Positions 8,172 through 15,612 of a DNA stretch of 32,119 bases are shown here, piece by piece. The notes under the pieces were generated by a model, which saw only the letters and a program-made list of their open reading frames with translations, was not told where the DNA came from and ran no database searches. The translations under genes and the position numbers were made by a program. The stretch spans positions 1-32,119 of the forward strand of contig JAFZWP010000011.1 of assembly GCA_017617065.1 (NCBI GenBank), read 5' to 3'. The number at the start of each line of letters is the position of its first letter. Positions within the stretch are counted from its first letter, which is position 1. The stretch comes from Bacilli bacterium. GTDB lineage: Bacteria > Bacillota_I > Bacilli_A > ML615J-28 > CAG-698.

Positions 8172-9446
8172 ATGCCAAAAATAGTTTTAAAAGATGTTAC
8201 TAAACGTTGGGGCGACTTCTATGGCGTTGATCACCTTGATCTCGTGATTGATGATTGTTCTTTCGTTACATTACTTGGTCCAAGTGGCTGCGGAAAAACG
8301 ACAACACTTAGAATGATTGCCGGTCTAGAGACGCCAACATCAGGAAGAATTGAAATTGGTGACCAAGTAGTATTTGATAGTGAATTAGGAATTAATATTC
8401 CAGCAAATAAACGTCATGTCGGTTTCTTGTTCCAAAATTATGCATTATGGCCAAACATGACAGTATACCAAAATATTTCTTTTGGCTTAAAAAATATGAA
8501 AATGCCAAAAGAACAAATTGAAAAAGAAGTTAGTAGAGTTGCTAAGTTAGTTAAAATTGAGCAATTTATGGATCGCTATCCAAGTGAACTTTCTGGTGGT
8601 CAACAACAACGTGTTGCTATCGCTAGAACTTTAGCACCAGATCCTGAAGTAATATTTATGGATGAACCATTATCTAACCTAGATGCAAAACTAAGATTAG
8701 AAATGCGAGCTGAGCTTCAAAGATTACACTTAAACACTCACAAGACATTTATTTATGTTACTCATGACCAAATGGAAGCTATGACTTTAGCTACTAGAAT
8801 TTGCTTAATTGATAATGGCGTTTTACAACAGTACGATCCACCACTAACGGTTTATGGTAACCCTAATAACATCTTTGTAGCTGACTTCGTTGGAAGTCCT
8901 AGTATCAATTTTGTTGATGCTCATGGATTGCAACAAGATGATGGATCAATGGCACTTAAGATTTTTGATACAATTGATGCTAAATACTTATTTAAAGATC
9001 CACTAAAACTAGATGATTTTAGAAAACTTGAAGAAAAAGAAGCAATTGATGCTAGTGAAAGAGTTAAAGAACTTGCATCACAAAAAGGATATATTGAAAA
9101 GAAAAATAAGATTGAACCTTTCAAATACCTAATTAATTGTGTAGATGAAGATCAAAGAGTAAAATTAGAAGCATCAAATGATAATTTCGTAATCGGTATT
9201 AGACCGGAGGCAATTAAAATTTGTGAAAAAGGCGGAATTCCGGGAGAAATTTATAGTGCCATGCCAACTGGTATGGAAACAACTCTAAGAATTAGAGTTG
9301 GTAACTACATCTTAACAAGCGTTGTATTTGGTGGAATTACATATGCAATTGGTCAAATGGTTAATATTAGATTTGACGGGGAAGGCATTATGTTATTCTC
9401 TCGAATCTCTGATAAATTAATTGGACTAGGAAAATTAGATGTATAA
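8172..9446 (+). CDS. ABC transporter ATP-binding protein with long C-terminal domain
   Basis: The energy-coupling subunit of the importer. All nucleotide-binding motifs are present: Walker A GPSGCGKTT near residue 36, Q-loop FQNYALWPNM near 85, signature LSGGQQQRVAIAR near 140, Walker B VIFMDEPLSNLD near 160, and H-loop THDQMEA near 197. It belongs to the CUT1/FbpC/PotA-like group with a C-terminal TOBE-type regulatory region. At 424 residues it is longer than the usual 350-370: a charged stretch of about 80 residues (around 265-330, rich in K and E, with ELASQKGYIEKKNKIEPF) is inserted before the conserved FVIGIRPEAIKI. AGGAGG overlaps the permease stop, so translation is coupled. A strong terminator closes the three-gene operon. 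Confidence 0.92.
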   Translation: MPKIVLKDVTKRWGDFYGVDHLDLVIDDCSFVTLLGPSGCGKTTTLRMIAGLETPTSGRIEIGDQVVFDSELGINIPANKRHVGFLFQNYALWPNMTVYQNISFGLKNMKMPKEQIEKEVSRVAKLVKIEQFMDRYPSELSGGQQQRVAIARTLAPDPEVIFMDEPLSNLDAKLRLEMRAELQRLHLNTHKTFIYVTHDQMEAMTLATRICLIDNGVLQQYDPPLTVYGNPNNIFVADFVGSPSINFVDAHGLQQDDGSMALKIFDTIDAKYLFKDPLKLDDFRKLEEKEAIDASERVKELASQKGYIEKKNKIEPFKYLINCVDEDQRVKLEASNDNFVIGIRPEAIKICEKGGIPGEIYSAMPTGMETTLRIRVGNYILTSVVFGGITYAIGQMVNIRFDGEGIMLFSRISDKLIGLGKLDV

Positions 9447-9495
9447 TTGTGGGTTTTGCTTTTATTAACTGATTAACAAAATGGAATAACCGAAA

Positions 9496-9537
9496 AATAA
9501 AGATAACTAGTTCGCTAGTTATCTTTATTGTTTATTT
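9496..9537 (+). terminator. Terminator of the ABC operon
   Basis: A perfect 15-pair stem (AATAAAGATAACTAG at 9496-9510, CTAGTTATCTTTATT at 9515-9529) is capped by a TTCG tetraloop and followed by TTATTGTTTATTT. The 3' T-rich part overlaps the -35 of the next promoter. Confidence 0.9.
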
Positions 9538-9556
9538 AAGGTAAATATATTATAAT
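9528..9556 (+). promoter_or_regulatory. Sigma-A promoter of the zinc-ribbon CPBP gene
   Basis: TTGTTT (9528-9533), 17 bases, TATAAT (9551-9556). The start would be near 9563, practically at the ribosome site AAAGAGGTGAG, so the 5' leader is very short. The -35 overlaps the tail of the ABC terminator. Confidence 0.7.
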
Positions 9557-9575
9557 GGTTTAAAGAGGTGAGATA

Positions 9576-10910
9576 ATGTATTGTAGATACTGTGGAAAAC
9601 AAATACCAGATGATGCTATTTTTTGTAGTTATTGTGGAAAAGAATTAGCATATAATCCTGGTAATAAAGATAGTGTGGCAGAAGTTAAAAATGATAAAAA
9701 GAATGATCCTAAATATAAAAAGATGAAAAGTGATTATTCTAAAGGGGCATTAGCTTGCCTAATTTGGTTTGGAGCTTTAAATGTAATAGGCACATTATTT
9801 TTATCTATTGGTATGGCAATTGTATTAATGATATATCTAAAAAATGGTGGAAACTTCATAATTGAGGAAATCAGTGATGCATTTAATATAATGTTTACAT
9901 TGACACATGAAGATTATTATGTTGTAGTACCAATTATGTATACAGTTGGATATATTGCTAGTAGCGTAGCTGCCATATTAATTGGTAGAAAAATAGTATA
10001 TGGTAAAAATAATGAAAACAAAGTAGAAAAGAATATTAAAAAACTAAGTGTTAAAGAATTATTATTAGTAGCAATTGTTGCTTTTGGACTTTGGGGAATT
10101 GGTGTATTAATTGGAAATATTCCAGAATTCTTTAGCCAAAGCGAAGGTATTAATCAACTTGAATTAATATTTGGTAACTATACTATTATTTATTTAGCTC
10201 AGGCGATGATTGGTGCCCCAATTATTGAAGAGTTTATATTTAGAAAACTATTAATTGATAAGATTTCTACTCATGGAGAAGGTATTGCCATTATTACTAG
10301 TGCAATGTTATTTGGCTTAATGCATGGCAACTTTGGTCAATTCTTCTTAGCATTCTTCTTAGGATTATTATTTGCTATTATTTATACTAAGACAAGAAAT
10401 ATTAAATATACAATGGGCTTACACTTTATGATTAATACTGTTGCAAGCTTACCTGAGATATTTATGTTATTTAATATAAATATTGAAACTGGCTGGTTAA
10501 TTGGTATTGGTGTGTTAGCACTAGTAGGAATTATCTTAGCTATTATATTTAGAAAAAGTGAACTATTTAAAGTTAATAAAGAATGTGAATTTGATGGCTA
10601 TTTAATTCACAGATCAGTTGTATTCGAGATATTCTTTATTGTTCTATTGGTAACATTAGCATCAACTGTTATTTCGCTAAATACTACTTTTGTTTTAGAT
10701 GCTATATCTGGACATATAGATTGGTTATACTTAGCACTAATGCAAATTCCAATTGGCGCATTTATAGCAGTTATGCTTTTATATAATCATCAAATGCATG
10801 ATATCTTTAAAGCTAAAGTGGAAGAACCACTTTTAGAAGAAAATACTAGCGAAGAGACTGAGGCTGAAGGGACACTCGAAGAGTTAGCTGATACAGAAGA
10901 AAACGAATAA
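9576..10910 (+). CDS. Zinc-ribbon / CPBP (CAAX-protease-like) membrane protein
   Basis: The 444-residue protein starts with a double-CxxC zinc ribbon (C3, C6, C17, C20). After a charged linker it has many membrane helices and a CPBP/Abi domain with the expected putative catalytic motifs: E218-E219-x3-R223 in IIEEFIFRK, H250 in GLMHGN, and H283 in GLHFMIN. CPBP proteins are intramembrane glutamate-type proteases or, in bacteriocin loci, immunity proteins; no bacteriocin precursor is visible nearby, so a role is not assigned. Unusually long for the family: about 130 residues with three or four more membrane helices follow the CPBP core, then a Glu-rich tail (about residues 417-444). Own promoter; GAGGTGAG precedes the ATG. 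A smaller CPBP protein without a ribbon is at 29988. Confidence 0.85.
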   Translation: MYCRYCGKQIPDDAIFCSYCGKELAYNPGNKDSVAEVKNDKKNDPKYKKMKSDYSKGALACLIWFGALNVIGTLFLSIGMAIVLMIYLKNGGNFIIEEISDAFNIMFTLTHEDYYVVVPIMYTVGYIASSVAAILIGRKIVYGKNNENKVEKNIKKLSVKELLLVAIVAFGLWGIGVLIGNIPEFFSQSEGINQLELIFGNYTIIYLAQAMIGAPIIEEFIFRKLLIDKISTHGEGIAIITSAMLFGLMHGNFGQFFLAFFLGLLFAIIYTKTRNIKYTMGLHFMINTVASLPEIFMLFNINIETGWLIGIGVLALVGIILAIIFRKSELFKVNKECEFDGYLIHRSVVFEIFFIVLLVTLASTVISLNTTFVLDAISGHIDWLYLALMQIPIGAFIAVMLLYNHQMHDIFKAKVEEPLLEENTSEETEAEGTLEELADTEENE

Positions 10911-10925
10911 AATAGTAAATGATAG

Positions 10926-10946
10926 TAGCACCCTTAAAGGGTGCTA
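10926..10946 (+). terminator. Short stem-loop between the CPBP gene and ymdB
   Basis: TAGCACCC (10926-10933) / TTAAA / GGGTGCTA (10939-10946). It is a stable G-C-containing hairpin but lacks a T-run (ATTCATTG follows), so termination may be partial. It ends six bases before the ymdB -35 and could also serve as an operator. Confidence 0.5.
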
Positions 10947-10951
10947 ATTCA

Positions 10952-10980
10952 TTGACTAAACAATGTTACTAATATATAAT
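10952..10980 (+). promoter_or_regulatory. Sigma-A promoter of the ymdB operon
   Basis: TTGACT (10952-10957), 17 bases, TATAAT (10975-10980). It lies 20 bases before the ymdB ATG and would produce a leader of roughly a dozen bases that just includes AGGAG at 10988-10992. Confidence 0.8.
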
Positions 10981-11000
10981 TCTTATTAGGAGAAATAATT

Positions 11001-11780
11001 ATGAATATATTAATAGTAGGTGACGTTTATTCAAAACTAGGTAGAAAAGTATTTGAAGAATGCGTAAAAGAAATTAAAGAAAAAGTAAAGATTAACTTCT
11101 TAATTGTAAATGGTGAAAATACATCTCATGGTAAAGGATTAAATGAAGGCCATTATAAATGGTATTTAGAACAAGGTGTAAATGTGATTACGATGGGTAA
11201 TCACACTTACCAAAATGGCCAAATCTTTAATTTTATTGATGATGCTAACAATATTGTTAGGCCAGCTAACTTTGCGGATAACGCTAAAGGTAAAGGTTAT
11301 GTAACTATTAACTATAATGGTCTTAAAATTACGGTTATGCAAGTTATTGGCCAAGTATTTATGAATGGGATAACTATTAGTCCATTTACTAAAGCTCAAG
11401 AGATATTAGATAATACAGATAGTGATATCTATATTTGTGATTTTCATGGAGAAGCAACAAGCGAAAAGATTGCTTTTGGTTATGCATTCGATGGCAAGAT
11501 TCAAGTCATTGTTGGTACACATACACATGTACAAACAACAGATGAGAGAATTTTGCCTAATGGATCTGCCTATATTACAGACCTTGGAATGACTGGTGCA
11601 TTAAATGGTGTAATTGGTGTAAAAAGCGATATTATTTTAAATCGTTATTTAAAGAATGAAACTAATTCTTTCTTTACACCAGAAGATGAAGGCCCTGCTC
11701 AGTTTGGCGCATTACTTGTTAGCATTGATGAAGCTAGTAAGAAAGTTACTAAGATAGAAAGGATTCATATAATAAAATAA
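11001..11780 (+). CDS. ymdB: YmdB-family metallophosphoesterase (2',3'-cyclic nucleotide phosphodiesterase)
   Basis: YmdB-type enzymes hydrolyse 2',3'-cyclic nucleotides from RNA breakdown; in B. subtilis YmdB affects the choice between motility and biofilm. The 259-residue protein has the full two-metal active site at nearly the canonical numbers: D8 (GDV), E39 and N40 (NGENTSHGKG), N67-H68 (MGNHTY), H149 (DFHGEA), H174 and H176 (GTHTHVQT). The tail with YITDLGMTGALNG is also typical. In Bacillus ymdB adjoins rny; here it is separated from it by the ABC operon and the zinc-ribbon CPBP gene and has its own promoter. It is followed after one base by a GNAT gene and heads a four-gene transcript to 13830. 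Confidence 0.95.
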   Translation: MNILIVGDVYSKLGRKVFEECVKEIKEKVKINFLIVNGENTSHGKGLNEGHYKWYLEQGVNVITMGNHTYQNGQIFNFIDDANNIVRPANFADNAKGKGYVTINYNGLKITVMQVIGQVFMNGITISPFTKAQEILDNTDSDIYICDFHGEATSEKIAFGYAFDGKIQVIVGTHTHVQTTDERILPNGSAYITDLGMTGALNGVIGVKSDIILNRYLKNETNSFFTPEDEGPAQFGALLVSIDEASKKVTKIERIHIIK

Positions 11781-11781
11781 T

Positions 11782-12357
11782 ATGTTTGGGCCTATTTTAG
11801 AAACGAAAAGATTAGTTTTAAGAGAACTAAAACCACTAGATGCTAAAGATATGTTTGAATATGCCCACTTACCAGAAATTGGACCAATGGCTGGATGGGA
11901 ACCTCATCCAAACATTGCGCATACAAAAAGCGTTATTCAAATGTATCATGATAAAAAGAAATTTGGTCAACTTGGTGTTTTTGCAATTCTTTTAAAAGAA
12001 AATAGAAAAATGATTGGAACGGTTGAGCTTCATTCATATATTAAAGGATTTAAAGCCGAACTTGGTTATACTCTAAATCCAATCTATCGCCATAATGGTT
12101 ATGCAACAGAAGCTAGTATTGCTTTGTTACACTATGGATTTATTGATTTAGAACTAAGAAGAATAGAAGCTTCTACATATACGAATAATACTCCTAGCAT
12201 CAATGTCTTAAATAGATTAGGCTTTAGATGTGAAGGTATGAAAAAAGATGGATATTATTTATATGATGGAACACTTCATGATGTTTATATTTATGGAATG
12301 ACAAAAGATGAATATATTGAAAAATATATAGTTAAAGGAGAAAACAATGGCTTGTAA
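11782..12357 (+). CDS. GNAT acetyltransferase, RimJ/RimL type
   Basis: A 191-residue N-acetyltransferase of the RimJ/RimL group, which transfers acetyl from acetyl-CoA to protein N-termini or small amines. Seen: the typical opening LETKRLVLRELKPLDA, the acetyl-CoA pyrophosphate-binding region IYRHNGYATEAS (R-x-x-G-x-A) near residue 110, and the family-typical N-x-x-S-x-x-V-L-x-x-L-G-F (NTPSINVLNRLGFRCEG) near 145. The start lies one base after the ymdB stop and has no good ribosome site of its own, so it depends on coupling to ymdB. Its last 11 bases overlap the start of the Mrp gene, whose ribosome site AAAGGAG is inside this gene. The substrate cannot be told. Confidence 0.88.
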   Translation: MFGPILETKRLVLRELKPLDAKDMFEYAHLPEIGPMAGWEPHPNIAHTKSVIQMYHDKKKFGQLGVFAILLKENRKMIGTVELHSYIKGFKAELGYTLNPIYRHNGYATEASIALLHYGFIDLELRRIEASTYTNNTPSINVLNRLGFRCEGMKKDGYYLYDGTLHDVYIYGMTKDEYIEKYIVKGENNGL

Positions 12358-13504
12358 TAATGATTGCGCTAATTGCAAAGAAAAATGCGATATTAAAGAT
12401 TTAAGAGAAAATCCTAATAAGTTTTCAAGCATAAAAAAAGTAATAGGTGTAGTAAGTGGTAAAGGTGGAGTTGGTAAATCGCTTGTTACTAGCTTACTTG
12501 CTACAGGATTATGTCGTGACGGATTTCAAATCGGTATTTTAGATGCGGATATTACTGGACCTTCAATTCCTAAAATCTTTAATGTTAGTGGCCAAGTTTT
12601 AGGTAATGAATATGGATTACTTCCAAGTGAAGCTAAAAGCGGAATTAAGATTATGAGTTCTAATTTGCTTTTACCAAATGAAACTGATCCAGTTGTTTGG
12701 CGTGGACCAATTATTGCAGGGCTAGTTAGACAGTTTTGGACTGATGTCATTTGGAAAGATGTCGACTATTTACTAGTTGATATGCCTCCGGGAACAGGGG
12801 ACGTACCTCTAACTGTATTTCAATCAATTGGCGTTGATGGCATAATTATTGTAACATCTCCGCAAGAATTAGTATCAATGATTGTACAAAAAGCAGTTAA
12901 CATGGCTAAGATGATGAATATACCAGTTTTGGGGATTGTGGAAAACATGAGTTATGTAGAGTGCCCTACATGTAAAGAAAAGATTAATGTATTTGGGGAA
13001 AGCCATGTAGATGAAGTAGCAAAACAATATGGTGTAGATACAGTTTCCAAACTCCCAATTAATCCTATGGTTGCTCATCTTTGTGATAAAGGCGCCATCG
13101 AAGATGTAGATATTAATTATGTAGTTAATAATTTAGGTAATTTATTAGAAAAACTAGAAACACTACCTTTAGTAATTAATAATTTATGTGTACCAGTAAA
13201 TGATGGCATATTATCTAGTATTGATGATGCTGATACATTAATCATTTATCAAACAATTAGACAAATGGTTATTAAAGAAGTTTATAAAGTGGTAGATAAC
13301 TTGACAACTATAGATAAGCTTGAATTACTTAAACCACTTAAAGTTAATACTATTTTATCAGTAGATGGAAAAGCATATGAAGGATTTACTTCGCACAAAA
13401 TAAGTGGTGAAGTATATGATGCTGTTATTGAATATCTAACACGTAAACCAGAAAAGAAACCAAAAGTTTTAAAAAGAGAAAACGTTGTAAAGGAAAATAA
13501 ATAA
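12347..13504 (+). CDS. Mrp/NBP35-type Fe-S cluster carrier ATPase with NifX-like C-terminal domain
   Basis: A P-loop ATPase that carries and transfers iron-sulfur clusters (ApbC/Mrp/NBP35 group). It starts with a four-cysteine motif, C3-x3-C7-x2-C10-x3-C14, like the N-terminal cluster site of NBP35. The deviant Walker A KGGVGKS follows near residue 40, then DADITGPSIPKIF, DMPPGTGDVPLT, and the conserved CPTC pair that binds the bridging cluster at the dimer interface. From about residue 285 a further domain begins with NLCVPVNDGILSSIDDADT and ends GEVYDAVIEYL. Its pattern resembles a degenerate NifX/dinitrogenase-cofactor domain, a fusion known from MrpORP-type proteins; this part is inference. 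AAAGGAG precedes the ATG. Overlaps both neighbours. A possible source of clusters for MiaB, the ferredoxin-type AKR and DUF362 encoded nearby. Confidence 0.9.
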   Translation: MACNNDCANCKEKCDIKDLRENPNKFSSIKKVIGVVSGKGGVGKSLVTSLLATGLCRDGFQIGILDADITGPSIPKIFNVSGQVLGNEYGLLPSEAKSGIKIMSSNLLLPNETDPVVWRGPIIAGLVRQFWTDVIWKDVDYLLVDMPPGTGDVPLTVFQSIGVDGIIIVTSPQELVSMIVQKAVNMAKMMNIPVLGIVENMSYVECPTCKEKINVFGESHVDEVAKQYGVDTVSKLPINPMVAHLCDKGAIEDVDINYVVNNLGNLLEKLETLPLVINNLCVPVNDGILSSIDDADTLIIYQTIRQMVIKEVYKVVDNLTTIDKLELLKPLKVNTILSVDGKAYEGFTSHKISGEVYDAVIEYLTRKPEKKPKVLKRENVVKENK

Positions 13505-13830
13505 TGTTTTGTAGAAAATGTGGTCATGAAATTCCTAACGATTCAAACGTATGTCAATATTGCGGGGAAGAAGTAGTTTATGGATCTCGTCCAAGTGATT
13601 ATAAACCTACTAATGGTATGGCAATAGCAGGCCTAATTACAGCTTTTATTAGTCCATTACTTGGATGGATATTTGGCGGCATTGGCTTAAAGAGAGCAAA
13701 TAATGGTTATGGTGGAAAATGGATGGCAATTCTAGCCATCATAATTGCTACAGCCAATTTTGCTTATAGCATGTATATGGTTTCTACTGGTAAATTAGAT
13801 GAATTATTAAACCAATTCATGAATCAATAA
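13504..13830 (+). CDS. Small zinc-ribbon / DUF4190-like membrane protein
   Basis: A 108-residue protein with an N-terminal zinc ribbon (C3, C6, C17, C20: CRKCGHEIPND...CQYCG), a short linker, and two hydrophobic helices (about residues 41-62 and 75-97) with the small-residue-rich turn GIGLKRAN between them, typical of DUF4190-like domains. Function unknown. The ribbon has the same cysteine spacing as that of the CPBP protein at 9576. The ATG overlaps the Mrp stop by one base, so it is the last gene of the ymdB transcript; a bidirectional terminator starts three bases after its stop. Confidence 0.82.
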   Translation: MFCRKCGHEIPNDSNVCQYCGEEVVYGSRPSDYKPTNGMAIAGLITAFISPLLGWIFGGIGLKRANNGYGGKWMAILAIIIATANFAYSMYMVSTGKLDELLNQFMNQ

Positions 13831-13833
13831 ATT

Positions 13834-13868
13834 AAAAGATTAACTAGGTAACTAGTTAATCTTTTTAA
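13834..13868. terminator. Bidirectional terminator, ymdB operon / uridine-kinase-like gene
   Basis: A perfect 14-pair stem (AAAAGATTAACTAG at 13834-13847, CTAGTTAATCTTTT at 13852-13865) with a GTAA tetraloop, A-rich before and T-rich after, works for both strands. The last five codons and the stop of the minus-strand gene (stop at 13852-13854) are built into the right arm. Confidence 0.9.
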
Positions 13869-14406
13869 TTCTAAGATTTACTTTTTCTAAAATGCCTGAT
13901 TCATTATAATATTTTCTTTCTAGCGGCATCCAAACTTTATAAAACATATCCGCGTTAGGTCGCATATTAATTCTTTCGAATTGTTCAGCATCATTTGTTT
14001 CAATAAAAACTAATTTATCAATTAATTTATTAAAGTATGGATGAAAACTATATACACCTTCTAAAATGATTACTTCATTATAAGGCAAGTCAACACCAGA
14101 ATACTTACCAGTGTGGCAATCATATTTATTGTAAGAAACAGTGTGGTTATTTTTAATATTAGTAAGTAGATCATATATTGCTTCATAATTGATGTTTCCA
14201 CCTACTTCATTTAATCTTTCTTTTGTCTTTTTCTCAGGAGGCAAAAAGAAATCATCAATATGAATTACAGTATATTTATCTATAAACTTGTTAGCAAGCG
14301 TAGTTTTACCACTTGCGCACATTCCTTCGATTGCTAAAATCAATGGCTTTGGCTGACTATTTATAAAACCATTTAAATCTTTGTAAGCGCTGTTTAGATC
14401 ATTCAT
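13852..14406 (-). CDS. Uridine-kinase-family P-loop kinase
   Basis: A 184-residue P-loop kinase of the uridine kinase/phosphoribulokinase superfamily. Walker A GMCASGKTT lies near residue 28; HIDDFFLPPEKKT, the Asp-rich switch after strand 2, and ILEGVYSFHPYF, the family's EG-x-Y/F lid strand, follow. Similar Firmicutes proteins are annotated only as uridine kinase-like; the true substrate is not established. The start at 14406 (MNDLN) is chosen because AAGGTGAT lies directly ahead, and because the alternative ATG 18 bases upstream falls within the -10 hexamer of the predicted promoter and could not be in the mRNA. It converges on the ymdB operon and its stop lies within the shared terminator. 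Confidence 0.82.
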   Translation of the reverse strand: MNDLNSAYKDLNGFINSQPKPLILAIEGMCASGKTTLANKFIDKYTVIHIDDFFLPPEKKTKERLNEVGGNINYEAIYDLLTNIKNNHTVSYNKYDCHTGKYSGVDLPYNEVIILEGVYSFHPYFNKLIDKLVFIETNDAEQFERINMRPNADMFYKVWMPLERKYYNESGILEKVNLRIKKIN

Positions 14407-14422
14407 ATTTATCACCTTCCCC

Positions 14423-14451
14423 ATTTTAACAAATCTCTCACCCTTTGTAAA
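14423..14451 (-). promoter_or_regulatory. Sigma-A promoter of the uridine-kinase-like gene
   Basis: On the minus strand: TTTACA (14451-14446), 17 bases, TAAAAT (14428-14423), with TGT before it as an extended -10. Transcription would start near 14416, leaving about ten leader bases that consist of the ribosome site. Confidence 0.75.
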
Positions 14452-14489
14452 ATGATAGGAAAAATAAATCTTTTTAAATAATGGGTATA

Positions 14490-14498
14490 TGTTATAAT
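14490..14498 (+). promoter_or_regulatory. Extended -10 promoter of the aldo/keto reductase-miaB operon
   Basis: TGTTATAAT (14490-14498) is a full extended -10 element; no convincing -35 is seen 17 bases upstream (CTTTTT). The start would be near 14505, just before AGGAGG at 14507-14512. It lies back to back with the minus-strand promoter at 14423-14451. Confidence 0.7.
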
Positions 14499-14519
14499 TA
14501 TGATATAGGAGGCTCGCTT

Positions 14520-15611
14520 ATGATATATAATGATTTTTGTGGAAACAAGATTAGTAGACTTGGATTTGGCGCAATGCGTTTTCCAAGTGAATTTAGTGCT
14601 GTCAAGGCTTTAATTGATAAGGCAATGGCAAGTGGTATAAATTATTATGATACTGCTTATGTATACGAAAATTCAGAAGTATTATTAGGTAGAGCATTAA
14701 AGAATTATCCACGTGATAAATTTTATGTAACATCAAAAATGCCAAGTTGGTTAGTTAAAGATGAATCGGATCTCGAAAGAATCTTTAACGAAACACTAAA
14801 TAGGCTAGGCGTAGATTATATTGATTATTATTTGATTCATTCAGTAAGTGATGCTAAAGAAATTAAAAATAAGAATGTTTATCCATTCTTAATGCAAAAG
14901 AAAAAAGAAGGTAAGATTAGACATTTAGGTTTTTCAATTCATGCAAAAGTAGAAGTATTAGAAGAAATGTTAGAAATTGGTGAATTTGATTTTGCCCAAA
15001 TTCAACTTAATTACTTAGATATAATTCACGAACCAGGGCTAGCTGGATACGAAATATTAACAAAGCATAATATTCCAGTTGTTATTATGGAACCACTTAA
15101 AGGGGGAACGTTAGCCCAAGTGAATGATGAGATTGCTAAGCCATTTATTGATTTAGGAAATATGAGCAATGCAAGTTATGCGTTTAGATGGTTAATGCAA
15201 TATTCTAATATTAAAGTCATATTATCAGGTATGACATATATGCCTCAACTAGAAGATAACTTATCTACATTTAATAAATATATTCCATTAAATGAAAAAG
15301 AAGAAAAAGCAATTAAAGAAGTAAAAGATAATATATTAAAGATTCAAAAAGTGCCTTGTACAGGTTGTAGATACTGTATGCCTTGTCCTGCTGGGGTTAA
15401 TATTCCTGGTAACTTTAAAGTATGGAATACAATTAGTTTTAAAAAAGCTACAACTAACCATAATTGGATTAGTGATACAAGTGTAGATCCATCATCTGGC
15501 CCACTTAAATGTGTTAAGTGCGGAAAGTGTATGCTCCACTGTCCACAAAAAATCCAAATCCCAACTATGTTAGAGGCAATGGCAAAAGAGTTAAATTTAA
15601 AGAAGGAATAA
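14520..15611 (+). CDS. Aldo/keto reductase with C-terminal 4Fe-4S ferredoxin-like tail
   Basis: A 363-residue oxidoreductase. The aldo/keto reductase barrel shows the catalytic tetrad D44, Y49 (YYDTAYVYE), K73 (TSKMP) and H107 (YLIHS). The last 80 residues carry two cysteine groups, CTGCRYCMPCP and CVKCGKCMLHCP, as in the common anaerobe AKR-ferredoxin proteins of unknown physiological substrate. The start at 14520 is chosen because AGGAGG (14507-14512) precedes it; an upstream in-frame ATG at 14481 lies before the predicted transcription start and reads through the promoter. The stop is one base ahead of miaB, so the two are co-transcribed. Two cluster sites suggest it works with low-potential electron carriers in an anaerobic cell (inference). 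Confidence 0.92.
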   Translation: MIYNDFCGNKISRLGFGAMRFPSEFSAVKALIDKAMASGINYYDTAYVYENSEVLLGRALKNYPRDKFYVTSKMPSWLVKDESDLERIFNETLNRLGVDYIDYYLIHSVSDAKEIKNKNVYPFLMQKKKEGKIRHLGFSIHAKVEVLEEMLEIGEFDFAQIQLNYLDIIHEPGLAGYEILTKHNIPVVIMEPLKGGTLAQVNDEIAKPFIDLGNMSNASYAFRWLMQYSNIKVILSGMTYMPQLEDNLSTFNKYIPLNEKEEKAIKEVKDNILKIQKVPCTGCRYCMPCPAGVNIPGNFKVWNTISFKKATTNHNWISDTSVDPSSGPLKCVKCGKCMLHCPQKIQIPTMLEAMAKELNLKKE

Positions 15612-15612
15612 A

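Noticed and set aside
9576..10910. Bacteriocin immunity locus around the CPBP gene
   Set aside because: No small double-glycine precursor, modification enzyme or dedicated exporter is adjacent; the nearby ABC system is an importer with a binding protein.
10925..10947. CIRCE-like HrcA operator (TAGCACCC...GGGTGCTAA)
   Set aside because: Half-sites resemble TTAGCACTC/GAGTGCTAA, but the spacer is five bases instead of nine, the inner bases differ, and the downstream gene (ymdB) is not a chaperone gene. Treated as a hairpin.
14481..14519. Upstream in-frame start of the aldo/keto reductase
   Set aside because: It reads through the extended -10 and lies before the likely transcript start; the ATG at 14520 follows AGGAGG.
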